NCBI RefSeq assembly: GCF_900168295.1
Contig: NZ_FVZL01000009.1
Span: 1-64,000, forward strand
From: Arthrobacter sp. P2b
Lineage (GTDB): Bacteria > Actinomycetota > Actinomycetes > Actinomycetales > Micrococcaceae
Direction of reading: 5' to 3'
DNA: 64,000 nt
How positions within the stretch are numbered: position 1 is the first letter of the stretch; each line of letters opens with the position of its first letter. Under the pieces are notes generated by a model. It saw nothing but the letters and a program-made list of their open reading frames with translations. It did no database searches and was not told where the DNA came from. This document shows, one piece after another, positions 52,753 through 61,231 of the stretch. A program made the translations under genes and the position numbers.

Positions 52753-53202
52753 ATGGGCATCAAGGACGACGCCGTAGAGGTCCGCGCGCAGGGATGGCGG
52801 ACCCTGGCGGCCCTCCACGGACTGATTGAGAACGAACTGGAGCGGTCACTCCAGGCGCACTCGAAGCTGTCCGTTGTGGAGTACACGGTCCTGGACGCAC
52901 TCAGCCGCCAGGATGGCTGGCACATGCGCATGCAGCAGCTCGCCCGGGCCACCGCCTTGAGCCCCAGCGCCACAACCCGGCTGGTCAACAGGTTGGAGGA
53001 CAGGGGACTCCTGACGCGGATTCTTTGCGACGACGACCGGCGCGGAATCTACACCGAACTCACCTCGAGCGGCATCAGCCTTCTCGAAAAAGCCCGGCCG
53101 GTTCATGACGAAACGCTGGAACGCGCGTTGGCCGGGGCGCTGGACATCCCCGAACTGGCACCCCTCGTGGACGCCCTGCCAAAGCTGCACGTCCGGGCCT
53201 GA
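52753..53202 (+). CDS. MarR-family transcriptional regulator
   Basis: A 149-residue winged-helix regulator with LSVVEYTVLDALSRQ, the recognition region MQQLARATALSPSATTRLVN and wing LCDDDRRGIYTELT. It is divergent from the DHA1 transporter gene and its ATG at 52753 follows AGGAG. The intergenic palindromes at 52641-52698 are its likely operator. The ligand is probably a toxic compound exported by the transporter. Confidence 0.92.
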   Translation: MGIKDDAVEVRAQGWRTLAALHGLIENELERSLQAHSKLSVVEYTVLDALSRQDGWHMRMQQLARATALSPSATTRLVNRLEDRGLLTRILCDDDRRGIYTELTSSGISLLEKARPVHDETLERALAGALDIPELAPLVDALPKLHVRA

Positions 53203-53213
53203 CACGACAACCA

Positions 53214-53250
53214 CGAGTGCCCCTTTGAGACTGGCTCAAAGGGGCACTCG
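53214..53250. terminator. Bidirectional hairpin terminator
   Basis: A perfect 16-bp stem (CGAGTGCCCCTTTGAG and its complement) with a five-base loop, ending 28 bases before the iol operon's last stop at 53279, and 11 bases past the marR stop. Confidence 0.9.
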
Positions 53251-53278
53251 TCCGTCCCGTGCTGTACGGCGGCTGCTG

Positions 53279-54715
53279 TTAGAGGCTGCGGCCCACTGCG
53301 GCTTCAGGCTTCTTTCCCGCCACGTTTTTGAAGTAGTGCTCCAGGTCTTCCAGGCTCTTGTCCTTGGTCTCCGGGACGTACTTCGCGGCGAAGGCGATGG
53401 CGCCGACGCCCAGAACGGCAAATACGAAGAACGTGCTGGAGAGTCCGATGGCGGCCAGGAGCTGCGGGAAGCCGAAGCCCACCAGGAAGTTCACGATCCA
53501 CAGCACAAACGCGGAAGCACCCATGCCCAGGCCGCGCATCTTGAGCGGAAAAATCTCGGAGAGCATCAGCCAGGTAACCGGTGAGATGGCCCCCTGCTGG
53601 AACGCCAGGAAGGTGACCGTCAGCGACAGGATGACGAAGCCGCGGGCGGCGCCCTCGGGCAGGATCAACGAGAACAGGCCGATCAGCAGCAGGGCCGACG
53701 TCGTTCCCACCTGGCCGGTGATCAGCATGCGCCGGCGGCCCACCTTGCCCAGCAGCCAGATGCCCACGAACGTCGCAAGCACAGAGATCACGCCGTTGGC
53801 GATGTTGGCCGTCAGTGCCGCTTCCCGGCCAAAACCGGACTGTGCCAGGATCTGCGTGCCGTAGTACATGATGGAGTTCACGCCGGTAATTTGCTGGATA
53901 ACGGCCAGCCCCAGGCCCACGAAGAAGATCCGGCGGAGCCACGGGATGCCGAGGTCCTTCCAGGAACCCATCTTGGACTTGTAGTCCTCAACGGCCATCG
54001 CCTTGACCTCTTCGAACTCCGTCCGGGCCTCGGCCTGTGAGCGGATGCGTTGCAGCACACTGAGGGTCTCGCCGAAGCTGCCCATCGACGCCAGCCAGCG
54101 CGGGCTCTCCGGCATGAAGTTCATACCGATCCACAGTGCGATGGCGGGAAGCGTCGCGATCACCAGCATCCAGCGCCAGATGCCGCCGGATTCCCCGAAG
54201 GTGTTGCCAAGGTAGGCGTTGAAGATGAAGGCCAGCAACTGCCCGGTGACGATCATCAGTTCGTTCTGGGTGACGATCCGGCCGCGGCGCGCGCTTGGCG
54301 ATACTTCGGCGAGGTAGACGGGCACGGTGACGGACGCGCCGCCGACGGCGAGGCCCAGCACGAACCGGGCGGCGATCATCACCTCGGTGTTGGGGGCGAA
54401 CGTGCAGGCCAGCGTTCCCACCAGGAAAATGACCGCAAGGACCATGATCATCTTGCGCCGTCCGTTGCGGTCCGCGAGGCGGCCGCCGAACAGGGCACCG
54501 AACGCTGCACCGAACAGCAGCGAGGACGTCACCAGCCCTTCGGTCAGGGGAGTCAGCCCCAGGTCCTCCTGCATGTACGGCAGGGCGCCGTTGATCACGC
54601 CGGTGTCGTAGCCGAAGAGCAGGCCACCGAACGTGGAGATGATGGTGACGGTCCGGAGCGCCTTCCTGTGATTGGGGGGCTTCGTTCCGGTTGCCGCAGG
54701 CGCAGGGCCACTCAT
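53279..54715 (-). CDS. iolT: Sugar-porter MFS transporter, probable myo-inositol transporter IolT
   Basis: A 478-residue, 12-helix sugar porter, the last gene of the iol operon. Motifs are LLFGYDTGVINGALPYMQ, DRNGRRKMI, NFMPESPRWLAS, and PETKDKSLEDLEHYF at the end. Position and similarity to known IolT proteins suggest proton-coupled myo-inositol uptake. Its start overlaps the iolH stop (ATGA), so it is translationally coupled. It is a near relative of the transporter at 34855, giving the regulon two uptake systems. Confidence 0.92.
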   Translation of the reverse strand: MSGPAPAATGTKPPNHRKALRTVTIISTFGGLLFGYDTGVINGALPYMQEDLGLTPLTEGLVTSSLLFGAAFGALFGGRLADRNGRRKMIMVLAVIFLVGTLACTFAPNTEVMIAARFVLGLAVGGASVTVPVYLAEVSPSARRGRIVTQNELMIVTGQLLAFIFNAYLGNTFGESGGIWRWMLVIATLPAIALWIGMNFMPESPRWLASMGSFGETLSVLQRIRSQAEARTEFEEVKAMAVEDYKSKMGSWKDLGIPWLRRIFFVGLGLAVIQQITGVNSIMYYGTQILAQSGFGREAALTANIANGVISVLATFVGIWLLGKVGRRRMLITGQVGTTSALLLIGLFSLILPEGAARGFVILSLTVTFLAFQQGAISPVTWLMLSEIFPLKMRGLGMGASAFVLWIVNFLVGFGFPQLLAAIGLSSTFFVFAVLGVGAIAFAAKYVPETKDKSLEDLEHYFKNVAGKKPEAAVGRSL

Positions 54716-55587
54716 TGGCTGACCTTTTGGATGTACTGCTTCATGGCGTCCAGCTGGTAGCGGGAGACGTCCTCGGCGTTCTCGTCCTCGGCGAAGACAC
54801 TGGACACCATCACGGTGTCGTCCCTGTCAAGGAAGCCGATTTCCTTGAGGCCGCCGAAGAACTCGTCCCAGTTCACGTCGCCGTCGCCGATTTTCAGGTG
54901 CTGGTGGACGCGCACGGGGTTGCCCGGCGGGTTGGTGATGTAGCGCAGTCCGTGCGAGGCGTGGTGGTTCATGGTGTCGGCCACGTGCACCAGGCGCAGC
55001 TTATCCCCTGCCGCCCGCATGATGTCCAGTGGCTGGTTCTTCATGTGGAAGCTGTGCGATGCCACGTACACTATGCCCACGTTCTTCGAGTTCAGGCCGC
55101 GGATCACGCGGATGGCGGCGAGGCCTTCTTCAACAAAATCGTCCGGGTGCGGGTCAATCAGCAGGTCGATGCCCTCCCGCTCGATGATGGGCAGCAGTTC
55201 CTCCATGGAGCGGTAGAAGGCCCGCTCGGACTCCTCCGCCTTCTCCGGGCGCCCGCTGAACTCGGTGTTCATGGTGCTGACACCGAGGTCCACGGTGATC
55301 TGGATGGCACGCTTCCAATAGCGGACCGCCGCCTCCCGGGCATCCTCATCCGGGCCGGACCAGCGCAGCACAGGCAGGACGGATGCGATTTCGATTCCCG
55401 CATCCCTGCAGGCCTTGTTCAGCTGGCCCACCAGTTCATCATCCGCTTTAGGGTGGTTGTAGAAGGGGATGAAGTCCGCGTGCGGGGTCATCTGCATGTA
55501 CTTGTAGCCGAGGTCCGCAACCACCTTCGGGAACTCGAGCAGGCTGTGCGAGTGGTGGAACGGGGTGGGGTCAAGCGCGATTTTCAC
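54712..55587 (-). CDS. iolH: IolH-like sugar phosphate isomerase/epimerase (TIM barrel)
   Basis: A 291-residue xylose-isomerase-like TIM barrel. It begins MKIALDPTPFHHSHSLLEFP and has the metal-site pieces MNTEFSGRP, LLIDPHPDDF, YVASHSFHM and HLKIGDGDVNWDEFF. In Corynebacterium the gene at this place is iolH, whose exact reaction in inositol degradation is not settled; an epimerase or isomerase acting on an inosose is likely. The GTG at 55587 is preferred over the GTG at 55596, because GGAG lies at the proper distance. It is followed by iolT with a four-base overlap. Confidence 0.85.
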   Translation of the reverse strand: MKIALDPTPFHHSHSLLEFPKVVADLGYKYMQMTPHADFIPFYNHPKADDELVGQLNKACRDAGIEIASVLPVLRWSGPDEDAREAAVRYWKRAIQITVDLGVSTMNTEFSGRPEKAEESERAFYRSMEELLPIIEREGIDLLIDPHPDDFVEEGLAAIRVIRGLNSKNVGIVYVASHSFHMKNQPLDIMRAAGDKLRLVHVADTMNHHASHGLRYITNPPGNPVRVHQHLKIGDGDVNWDEFFGGLKEIGFLDRDDTVMVSSVFAEDENAEDVSRYQLDAMKQYIQKVSQ

Positions 55588-55663
55588 GTAAAACACTCCA
55601 TTGTGGATCAGTTATGGGAGAAGCCGCGAAGGGGACGGACTTTTCCGCCCCCTTCTCCTGCAT

Positions 55664-56677
55664 CTACTTGTACAGGTCGGGCTTGGCGGCCAGCTTCACA
55701 GCCACCTTTTCGCCGTTCTTCTGCGCCTCAACGCCGGCTTCACAGCAAGCCGCGGTGGCGTAGCCGTCCCAGGCGGTGGGACCGCCGATTTCGCCGCGAA
55801 GTGCGGCATCCACCCATGACTGGATTTCGACGTCGTACGCCGCACCAAAACGTTCTTCGAAGCCCGGGGTGACATTACCGCCCCAGCGGCCGGCGCTGCG
55901 GGTGTAGGGGCCCTTGTCGCCGCCGATGCTAACGATGCCTTCTTCGAAGGAAGCCTGGGTGGCCACTTCGTAGCCGAACTTGGCATTGACGTAGATCTCG
56001 ACGTCGGCCAGGACGCCGGACTCGGTCTCGAGCAGGACGTGCTGGGGATCGTGTTGGCCGGAGGGCGCGTTCTTGGTGGCCTTGCCCAGGCGGACCTGGA
56101 TGCTGGTGATCTCCTCGCCGGTGAAGAAGCGGATCGCGTCGAACTCGTGGACAACGGAGTCGTTGATCAGCATCTCGTTCGTGAAGCCCTCCGGCGTGGT
56201 GGGGTTGCGGTGCTGGTGGTGCAGCATGAGCAGCTCGCCCAGTTCATGGTCGCAGATGATCTTGCCCAGCGAGGCGTACTCTGCGTCGAAGCGGCGCATG
56301 AACCCCACCTGGATGCGCTTGTGGCCCAGTTCAATCTCGGCCTGGACGATCTTCCAGGAGGACTCGGCATCCGGCGTGAGGGGCTTTTCGCAGAGGATCG
56401 GGATGTCCTTCGCGATCGCCTTGAGCAGGATGTCCTCGTGCAGGAAACCGGGCGTGGCGATGAGCACGGCGTTGACGTCGCCGTTGTTGAGGGCTTTTTC
56501 AGCGTCGGCCAGGGCGACGGCGCCCGGGATGCCTTCGATGGCCGCCTGTGCACGGGCCAGGTCAACGTCCACGACGGCGGCAACTTCGGCTCCGTGGATG
56601 CGTGTGTGGAGCCGCTGGATATGGTCGGCGCCCATGCGTCCGGCGCCGATGACGGCTACGCGGAGGGTTTCAGTCAT
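55664..56677 (-). CDS. iolG: myo-Inositol 2-dehydrogenase
   Basis: A 337-residue Gfo/Idh/MocA-family NAD-dependent dehydrogenase which oxidises myo-inositol to 2-keto-myo-inositol, the first step of the pathway. The N-terminal Rossmann motif is VIGAGRMGADHIQRL, the EKP motif is CEKPLTPD, and the catalytic region HEFDAIRFFTGE with the preceding HQHRNPTTP agrees with inositol dehydrogenases. The ATG at 56677 follows AAAAGGACAG. It is within the iol operon between iolE and iolH. Confidence 0.93.
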   Translation of the reverse strand: MTETLRVAVIGAGRMGADHIQRLHTRIHGAEVAAVVDVDLARAQAAIEGIPGAVALADAEKALNNGDVNAVLIATPGFLHEDILLKAIAKDIPILCEKPLTPDAESSWKIVQAEIELGHKRIQVGFMRRFDAEYASLGKIICDHELGELLMLHHQHRNPTTPEGFTNEMLINDSVVHEFDAIRFFTGEEITSIQVRLGKATKNAPSGQHDPQHVLLETESGVLADVEIYVNAKFGYEVATQASFEEGIVSIGGDKGPYTRSAGRWGGNVTPGFEERFGAAYDVEIQSWVDAALRGEIGGPTAWDGYATAACCEAGVEAQKNGEKVAVKLAAKPDLYK

Positions 56678-56709
56678 TGTTCTGTCCTTTTGAGTGTCTG
56701 TGGCGGGGG

Positions 56710-57621
56710 TTAGCTGACGGCGGTACGGGAGCCGCAGGACAGCAGGTAGTTGCGCGTGCGCTTGGCAATGGGCATGGGCACGTCGAAGGCGACGGGGTAC
56801 ATGTCCTGCTCCACGATGCCGAAGATGGGGCGGTCCAGCGCTTCCACGGCTTCGATGACGGCGCGGAGGTCCGGCAGTCCGTTCGGCGGTTCGGTCATGA
56901 CGCCGGCCAGGTTGGCGGCCGCCCAGGTCATGTTTTCCTCGTTGACTTTCTTGAGGATCTCCGGATTGATCTGCTTCAGGTGCAGGTAGCCGATCCGGTC
57001 CGGGTAGTTCTTGATGAGTTCGAGGCTTGAGGCGCCGCAGTATTCAGCATGTCCGGTGTCCAGGCACAGGTTCAGGTACTGCGGGTCCGTTGCGCCCAGC
57101 AGCGTTTCGATGTCCTCCTGCACGCCGACGTGGGAGTCCGCGTGCGAGTGGAACTGCTGCTTCAGGCCGAAGTCCTCCAGCAGGGTCTTGCCCAGGCGGT
57201 TGTGCCCGGCGAACAGGTCACCCCAGGCCTTGTCGCTGAGCGTGCCGCTTTCCACGGCTTCGCCGGTAACGTCATCGCGCCACATGGCCGGGATCACCAC
57301 GATGTGCTCGCCGCCCATGGCTGCCGTCAGTTCAGCCACCTTGCGGGCCGGCTCCCAGGCGGTTTCCCACTGGTCCAGGCCACGGTGGAACGCGGTAAAC
57401 ACGGTGCCGGCGGTGACCTTGAGGTCGCGCTGCTTCAGTTCCTCTGCGAGGCGGGTGGGGTCGGTTGGCAGGTAGCCGTACGGGCCCAGCTCGATCCACT
57501 TGTAGCCGGACTCAGCCACTTCGTCGAGGAAGCGCTCCCATGGCGTCTGCTTGGGGTCGTCCGGGAACCACACACCCCAGGAGTCCGGAGCGGTGCCGAT
57601 GATCAGTTTGTTCTCAGTCAT
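56710..57621 (-). CDS. iolE: Inosose dehydratase-type TIM barrel enzyme (IolE candidate)
   Basis: A 303-residue xylose-isomerase-like TIM barrel, typified by IGTAPDSWGVWFPDDP at the start, KWIELGPYGYLPTDP, FHSHADSHVGVQEDIE, CLDTGHAEYCG and a final GIVEQDMYP. The Glu, Asp and His in these pieces make the divalent metal site. In the order of the iol operon it fits inosose dehydratase, which removes water from 2-keto-myo-inositol before IolD acts. The ATG at 57621 follows GGAGTG. The neighbouring iolH gene encodes a second barrel of the same superfamily, so exchange of the two names cannot be excluded. Confidence 0.82.
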   Translation of the reverse strand: MTENKLIIGTAPDSWGVWFPDDPKQTPWERFLDEVAESGYKWIELGPYGYLPTDPTRLAEELKQRDLKVTAGTVFTAFHRGLDQWETAWEPARKVAELTAAMGGEHIVVIPAMWRDDVTGEAVESGTLSDKAWGDLFAGHNRLGKTLLEDFGLKQQFHSHADSHVGVQEDIETLLGATDPQYLNLCLDTGHAEYCGASSLELIKNYPDRIGYLHLKQINPEILKKVNEENMTWAAANLAGVMTEPPNGLPDLRAVIEAVEALDRPIFGIVEQDMYPVAFDVPMPIAKRTRNYLLSCGSRTAVS

Positions 57622-57632
57622 TTTCACTCCTT

Positions 57633-57680
57633 TTGGTTTCGACAGGCTCAACCACCGGTGGTTGAGCCTGTCGAAACCAA
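57633..57680. repeat. Perfect 48-bp palindrome, REP-like element
   Basis: The arms TTGGTTTCGACAGGCTCAAC plus CACC and the exact complement meet without a spacer and fill the gap between iolA and iolE. A half copy at 13959-13984 shows it is a dispersed repeat. As RNA it would form a very stable hairpin and could attenuate or stabilise the operon mRNA at this point. Confidence 0.9.
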
Positions 57681-57688
57681 GGCGGTTA

Positions 57689-59203
57689 TTAGTTCGACGG
57701 GAAGTTGTAGGAGGCGCCGGAGGCGTGGTGGGTTTCAGGCCAGCGGGAGGTGATGACCTTGCCGCGGGTGTAGAAGGAGACGCCTTCGGGTCCGTAGATG
57801 TGCTTGTCACCGAAAAGCGAGGCTTTCCAGCCGCCGAAGGAGTGGTAGGCCACGGGGACGGGCAGGGGCACGTTGATGCCGATCATGCCGACGGTGACGG
57901 AGCGCTGGAACTTGCGGGCGGCTGCGCCGGAGGAGGTGAAGATGGCGGTGCCGTTGCCGTAGGGGTTGGCGTTGATCAGCGTGATGCCGTCTTCGAGGGT
58001 GTCGACCCGGACCACCACCAGGACGGGTCCGAAGATTTCCTCGGTGTACGCGGTCATTCCGGTCTTGACGTGGTCGATGACGGTGGGGCCCACCCAGAAG
58101 CCGTCTTCGTGGCCGGGGACCACCAGGTCGCGGCCGTCCACCACCATGGCGGCGCCGGCCTGTTCTGCTTCGGTGACGATTCGCACGATGCGTTCCTTGG
58201 AGGCGGGCGTGATGACCGGGCCCATTTCGGCGTCGGGCGCGGTGCCGTTGTTGACCTTGACAGCCAGGGCGCGTTCTTCGACCTTCTTGACGATGAGGTC
58301 CGCGGCGTCACCGACGGCGACGGCGACGGAAATGGCCATGCAGCGTTCACCTGCGGAGCCGAACGCTGCGGCGGCGAGGTGGTCGGCAGCGTTGTCCAGG
58401 TCGGCGTCGGGCATGACGATGGCGTGGTTCTTGGCCCCGCCGAGGGCCTGGACGCGCTTGCCGTGCTTCGTGGCGGTCTCGTGGACGTACTGCGCGATCG
58501 GGGTGGAGCCGACGAAGGAGATGCCGTCAACGTCCGGGTGGGTCAGCAGCCCGTCCACGGTTTCCTTGTCACCGTGCAGGACCTGGAACACCCCGTCAGG
58601 CAGGCCCGCCTGCTTCCACAGCTTGGCCAGCAGCATGGAGGCGGAGGGGTCCCGTTCGGAGGGCTTGAGGATGAAGGCGTTGCCGGTGGCGATCGCCATC
58701 GGCGCCATCCAGAGCGGCACCATGACGGGGAAGTTGAACGGCGTGATGCCGGCAACAACGCCGAGGGGTTCACGGAAGTTGAACACGTCGATCCCGGTGG
58801 AGACCTGGTCGGAGTAGTCGCCCTTGAGCAGGGTGGGGATGCCGCAGGCGTATTCGATGACTTCCAGGCCGCGGCCGATTTCGCCCTTGGCGTCGGAGAG
58901 GACCTTGCCGTGCTCGGCGGTGATGAGGGCGGCCAGTTCGTCGACGTGGGCTGCGACGAGTTCGCGGAATTTGAAGAGCACGGCGGTGCGCTTGGCCAGG
59001 GAGATGTCGCCCCAGGTATCGGCGGCCGTGCGGGCGGCGGCAACGGTGGCGTCCAGGTCTGCGCGGTTGGCCAGCCGCAGCTCCGCGGTGACCTGCCCGG
59101 TGGCCGGGTTGTAGACGGACGTGGTGCGGTCACCCTCCCCGGCAGTTTCGGCGCCGTTGATGAAGTGGTGGATCGTGGTGGTCTCAGTGGTGGTGGCAGT
59201 CAT
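57689..59203 (-). CDS. iolA: Malonate/methylmalonate-semialdehyde dehydrogenase (CoA-acylating)
   Basis: A 504-residue aldehyde dehydrogenase that converts malonate semialdehyde with CoA and NAD to acetyl-CoA and CO2, the last step of inositol degradation; the same family (MmsA) acts in valine catabolism. Features are GVVAGITPFNFPVMVPLWM, the cofactor segment FVGSTPIAQYVHETA, the catalytic Cys in SAGERCMAIS (about 289) and the terminal FGDKHIYGPEGVSFYTRGK, typical of this subgroup. The ATG at 59203 follows CAAGGAAGAG. It lies between iolD and the palindromic repeat preceding iolE. Confidence 0.95.
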   Translation of the reverse strand: MTATTTETTTIHHFINGAETAGEGDRTTSVYNPATGQVTAELRLANRADLDATVAAARTAADTWGDISLAKRTAVLFKFRELVAAHVDELAALITAEHGKVLSDAKGEIGRGLEVIEYACGIPTLLKGDYSDQVSTGIDVFNFREPLGVVAGITPFNFPVMVPLWMAPMAIATGNAFILKPSERDPSASMLLAKLWKQAGLPDGVFQVLHGDKETVDGLLTHPDVDGISFVGSTPIAQYVHETATKHGKRVQALGGAKNHAIVMPDADLDNAADHLAAAAFGSAGERCMAISVAVAVGDAADLIVKKVEERALAVKVNNGTAPDAEMGPVITPASKERIVRIVTEAEQAGAAMVVDGRDLVVPGHEDGFWVGPTVIDHVKTGMTAYTEEIFGPVLVVVRVDTLEDGITLINANPYGNGTAIFTSSGAAARKFQRSVTVGMIGINVPLPVPVAYHSFGGWKASLFGDKHIYGPEGVSFYTRGKVITSRWPETHHASGASYNFPSN

Positions 59204-59236
59204 GGGGACTCTTCCTTGAGTGGTGAAGGGGGAACG

Positions 59237-61225
59237 TCAGCCCAGCAGTTTGCGCTGGCGGTTCTTGTGGTCGGTGTAGGTCTGGAAGGCCTGTTTCGTG
59301 GAGTCCAGTTCGGAGACCTGGGAGACGGGAACGTCCCACCAGGACTCGGAGCTGGGCGCGTCCAGCAGGGGATCGGATTCGACGTGGATCAGGATTGGAC
59401 CGCCGCGTTCCGGTGCGGCCTTGGCGTCGCGGATGGCCTGTTCGAGTTCGGCGATAACCTTCTCCCCCGGCTCGATCCGGATGACCTTCACACCCAGGGA
59501 CTCGGCGTTCAGGGCCAGGTCCACCGGAAGGGTTTCGCCCTCGTCGAAGCTGTGCTGTTCCTCGTTCAGCGCCCGGTACTGGGTACCGAACCGCTGGGAA
59601 CCGAGCATCTCCGAGAGCGAGCCGATGGAGGCGTAGCCATGGTTCTGGATCAGGACCACGATCAGCTTGATGCGTTCGGCGACGGCGGTGACCAGTTCGG
59701 TGTGCATCATCAGGTAGGAGCCGTCCCCTACCATCACGACGACGTCCCGCACCTCGGAGGTTTCCGTCCCGCCGGCGCCGCCTGCCGCCGTCGTCCTGGC
59801 CGCCTCGGCGAGGGCCGCGCGCTTCACGCCGAGGCCGCCCGGGATCTCATAACCCATGCAGGAGTACGCATACTCCACGTGGTAGCCGAACGGGTCCCGG
59901 ACCCGCCACATCTTGTGCAGGTCCCCGGGCAGGGACCCGGCCGCGCAGATCACCACGTCGCGGGCGTCCATGGCCCGGGAGGTGGCGCCGATGATTTCAT
60001 TTTGCGCCGGCAGCGGGGTGTGGCGGGTGTCGAAGGCCTCGTCCACGGTGGCATCCCAGCGCTTCTTCTCAGAAGCCACCGTCTGTTCCAGGTCGGCGCC
60101 CACGCGGTAGCCGCCGAGGGCGGCGTTGAGCTTGACCAGTGCCTTGCGGGCGTCGGCGACGATGGGAAGCGTGGTCCCGTGCTTGTAGGCGTCGATCGGT
60201 GCGACGTTGACGTTGATGAAACGCACGTCAGGGTTCTGGAACGCCGTGCGGGACGCGGTGGTGAAGTCCTCGTAGCGGGTGCCGATGCCGATGATCAGGT
60301 CCGCCTCGGCAGCGATGGCGTTCGCCGCCGTCGTCCCCGTGGAGCCAATCGCGCCAAGGGAGAACGGGTGGTCCCACGGCAGGACGCCGACGCCGGCCTG
60401 GGTGTTGCCCACCGGGATACCGGTCAGCTCGACAAACTTCGCAAGCTCCTCGTTGGCGTAGGCGTACAGGACGCCGCCGCCGGCGATGATCAGCGGCCGT
60501 TTCGCGGCCCGGATGGCCTCGGCGGCGCGGGCGATGTCGTCGTCGTCCGCGTCCGGGCGGCGGATCCGCCATTCCCGTTCTGCCAGAAACTCCTCCGGGA
60601 CGTCGAAGGCCTCAGCCTGGACGTCCTGGGGCAGCGAGATGGTTACGGCGCCGGTCTCGGCGGGGTCGGTCAGGACGCGCAGGCCGTGGTGGAACGCGGA
60701 GAACAGCTGCTCGGGCCGGTTAACCCGGTCGAAGAACTTGGAGAGCGGCCGGAACGCGTCATTCACCGTCAGGTCGTAGGCGTAGGGCTGCTCCAGCTGC
60801 TGCAGGACCGGGTCCGCGGCGCGGGTAGCGAACGTGTCGGACGGCAGCAGCAGTACCGGGAGGCGGTTGGTGGTGGCCAGCGCGGCGCCGGTGAGCAGGT
60901 TCGAAGAGCCCGGGCCGATGGAGGTGCTGACCGCGAAGGTCTGGCGGCGGCGGGTGTGCCGGGCGTAGCCCACGGCCTGGTGGACCTGGGCCTGTTCGTT
61001 CCGGCCCTGGTAGTACGGCATGATGGCCGGGTCCAGCTGCTGGTACTGCTTCAGGGCCTGGCCCACCCCGGCAACGTTGCCGTGCCCGAAAATGCCGAAC
61101 GTTCCCGGGATCAGCCGCTCACGGTAGGCAACACCGTTGATGGCATCGACCGTGTACTGCTTCGAAAGGTACTCGACGACCGCCTGCGCCACCGTCATCC
61201 TGCGTGTTCCTGTTGTTGTTCCCAT
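59237..61225 (-). CDS. iolD: 3D-(3,5/4)-trihydroxycyclohexane-1,2-dione hydrolase IolD
   Basis: A 662-residue TPP-dependent enzyme that opens the ring of the trihydroxycyclohexanedione produced by IolE to 5-deoxyglucuronate. It has the GTFGIFGHGNVAGVGQAL start region, STSIGPGSSNLLTGAA, GGGVLYAYANEELAKFVE, and the PP-domain VMVGDGSYLMMHTELVTAV with a following QNHGYASIGSLSE. Length is as expected. The ATG at 61225 follows GGAGTAGC, six bases after the upstream gene's stop, so it is cotranscribed with the Cgl0159-like gene. Confidence 0.95.
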   Translation of the reverse strand: MGTTTGTRRMTVAQAVVEYLSKQYTVDAINGVAYRERLIPGTFGIFGHGNVAGVGQALKQYQQLDPAIMPYYQGRNEQAQVHQAVGYARHTRRRQTFAVSTSIGPGSSNLLTGAALATTNRLPVLLLPSDTFATRAADPVLQQLEQPYAYDLTVNDAFRPLSKFFDRVNRPEQLFSAFHHGLRVLTDPAETGAVTISLPQDVQAEAFDVPEEFLAEREWRIRRPDADDDDIARAAEAIRAAKRPLIIAGGGVLYAYANEELAKFVELTGIPVGNTQAGVGVLPWDHPFSLGAIGSTGTTAANAIAAEADLIIGIGTRYEDFTTASRTAFQNPDVRFINVNVAPIDAYKHGTTLPIVADARKALVKLNAALGGYRVGADLEQTVASEKKRWDATVDEAFDTRHTPLPAQNEIIGATSRAMDARDVVICAAGSLPGDLHKMWRVRDPFGYHVEYAYSCMGYEIPGGLGVKRAALAEAARTTAAGGAGGTETSEVRDVVVMVGDGSYLMMHTELVTAVAERIKLIVVLIQNHGYASIGSLSEMLGSQRFGTQYRALNEEQHSFDEGETLPVDLALNAESLGVKVIRIEPGEKVIAELEQAIRDAKAAPERGGPILIHVESDPLLDAPSSESWWDVPVSQVSELDSTKQAFQTYTDHKNRQRKLLG

Positions 61226-61231
61226 GGGAAG

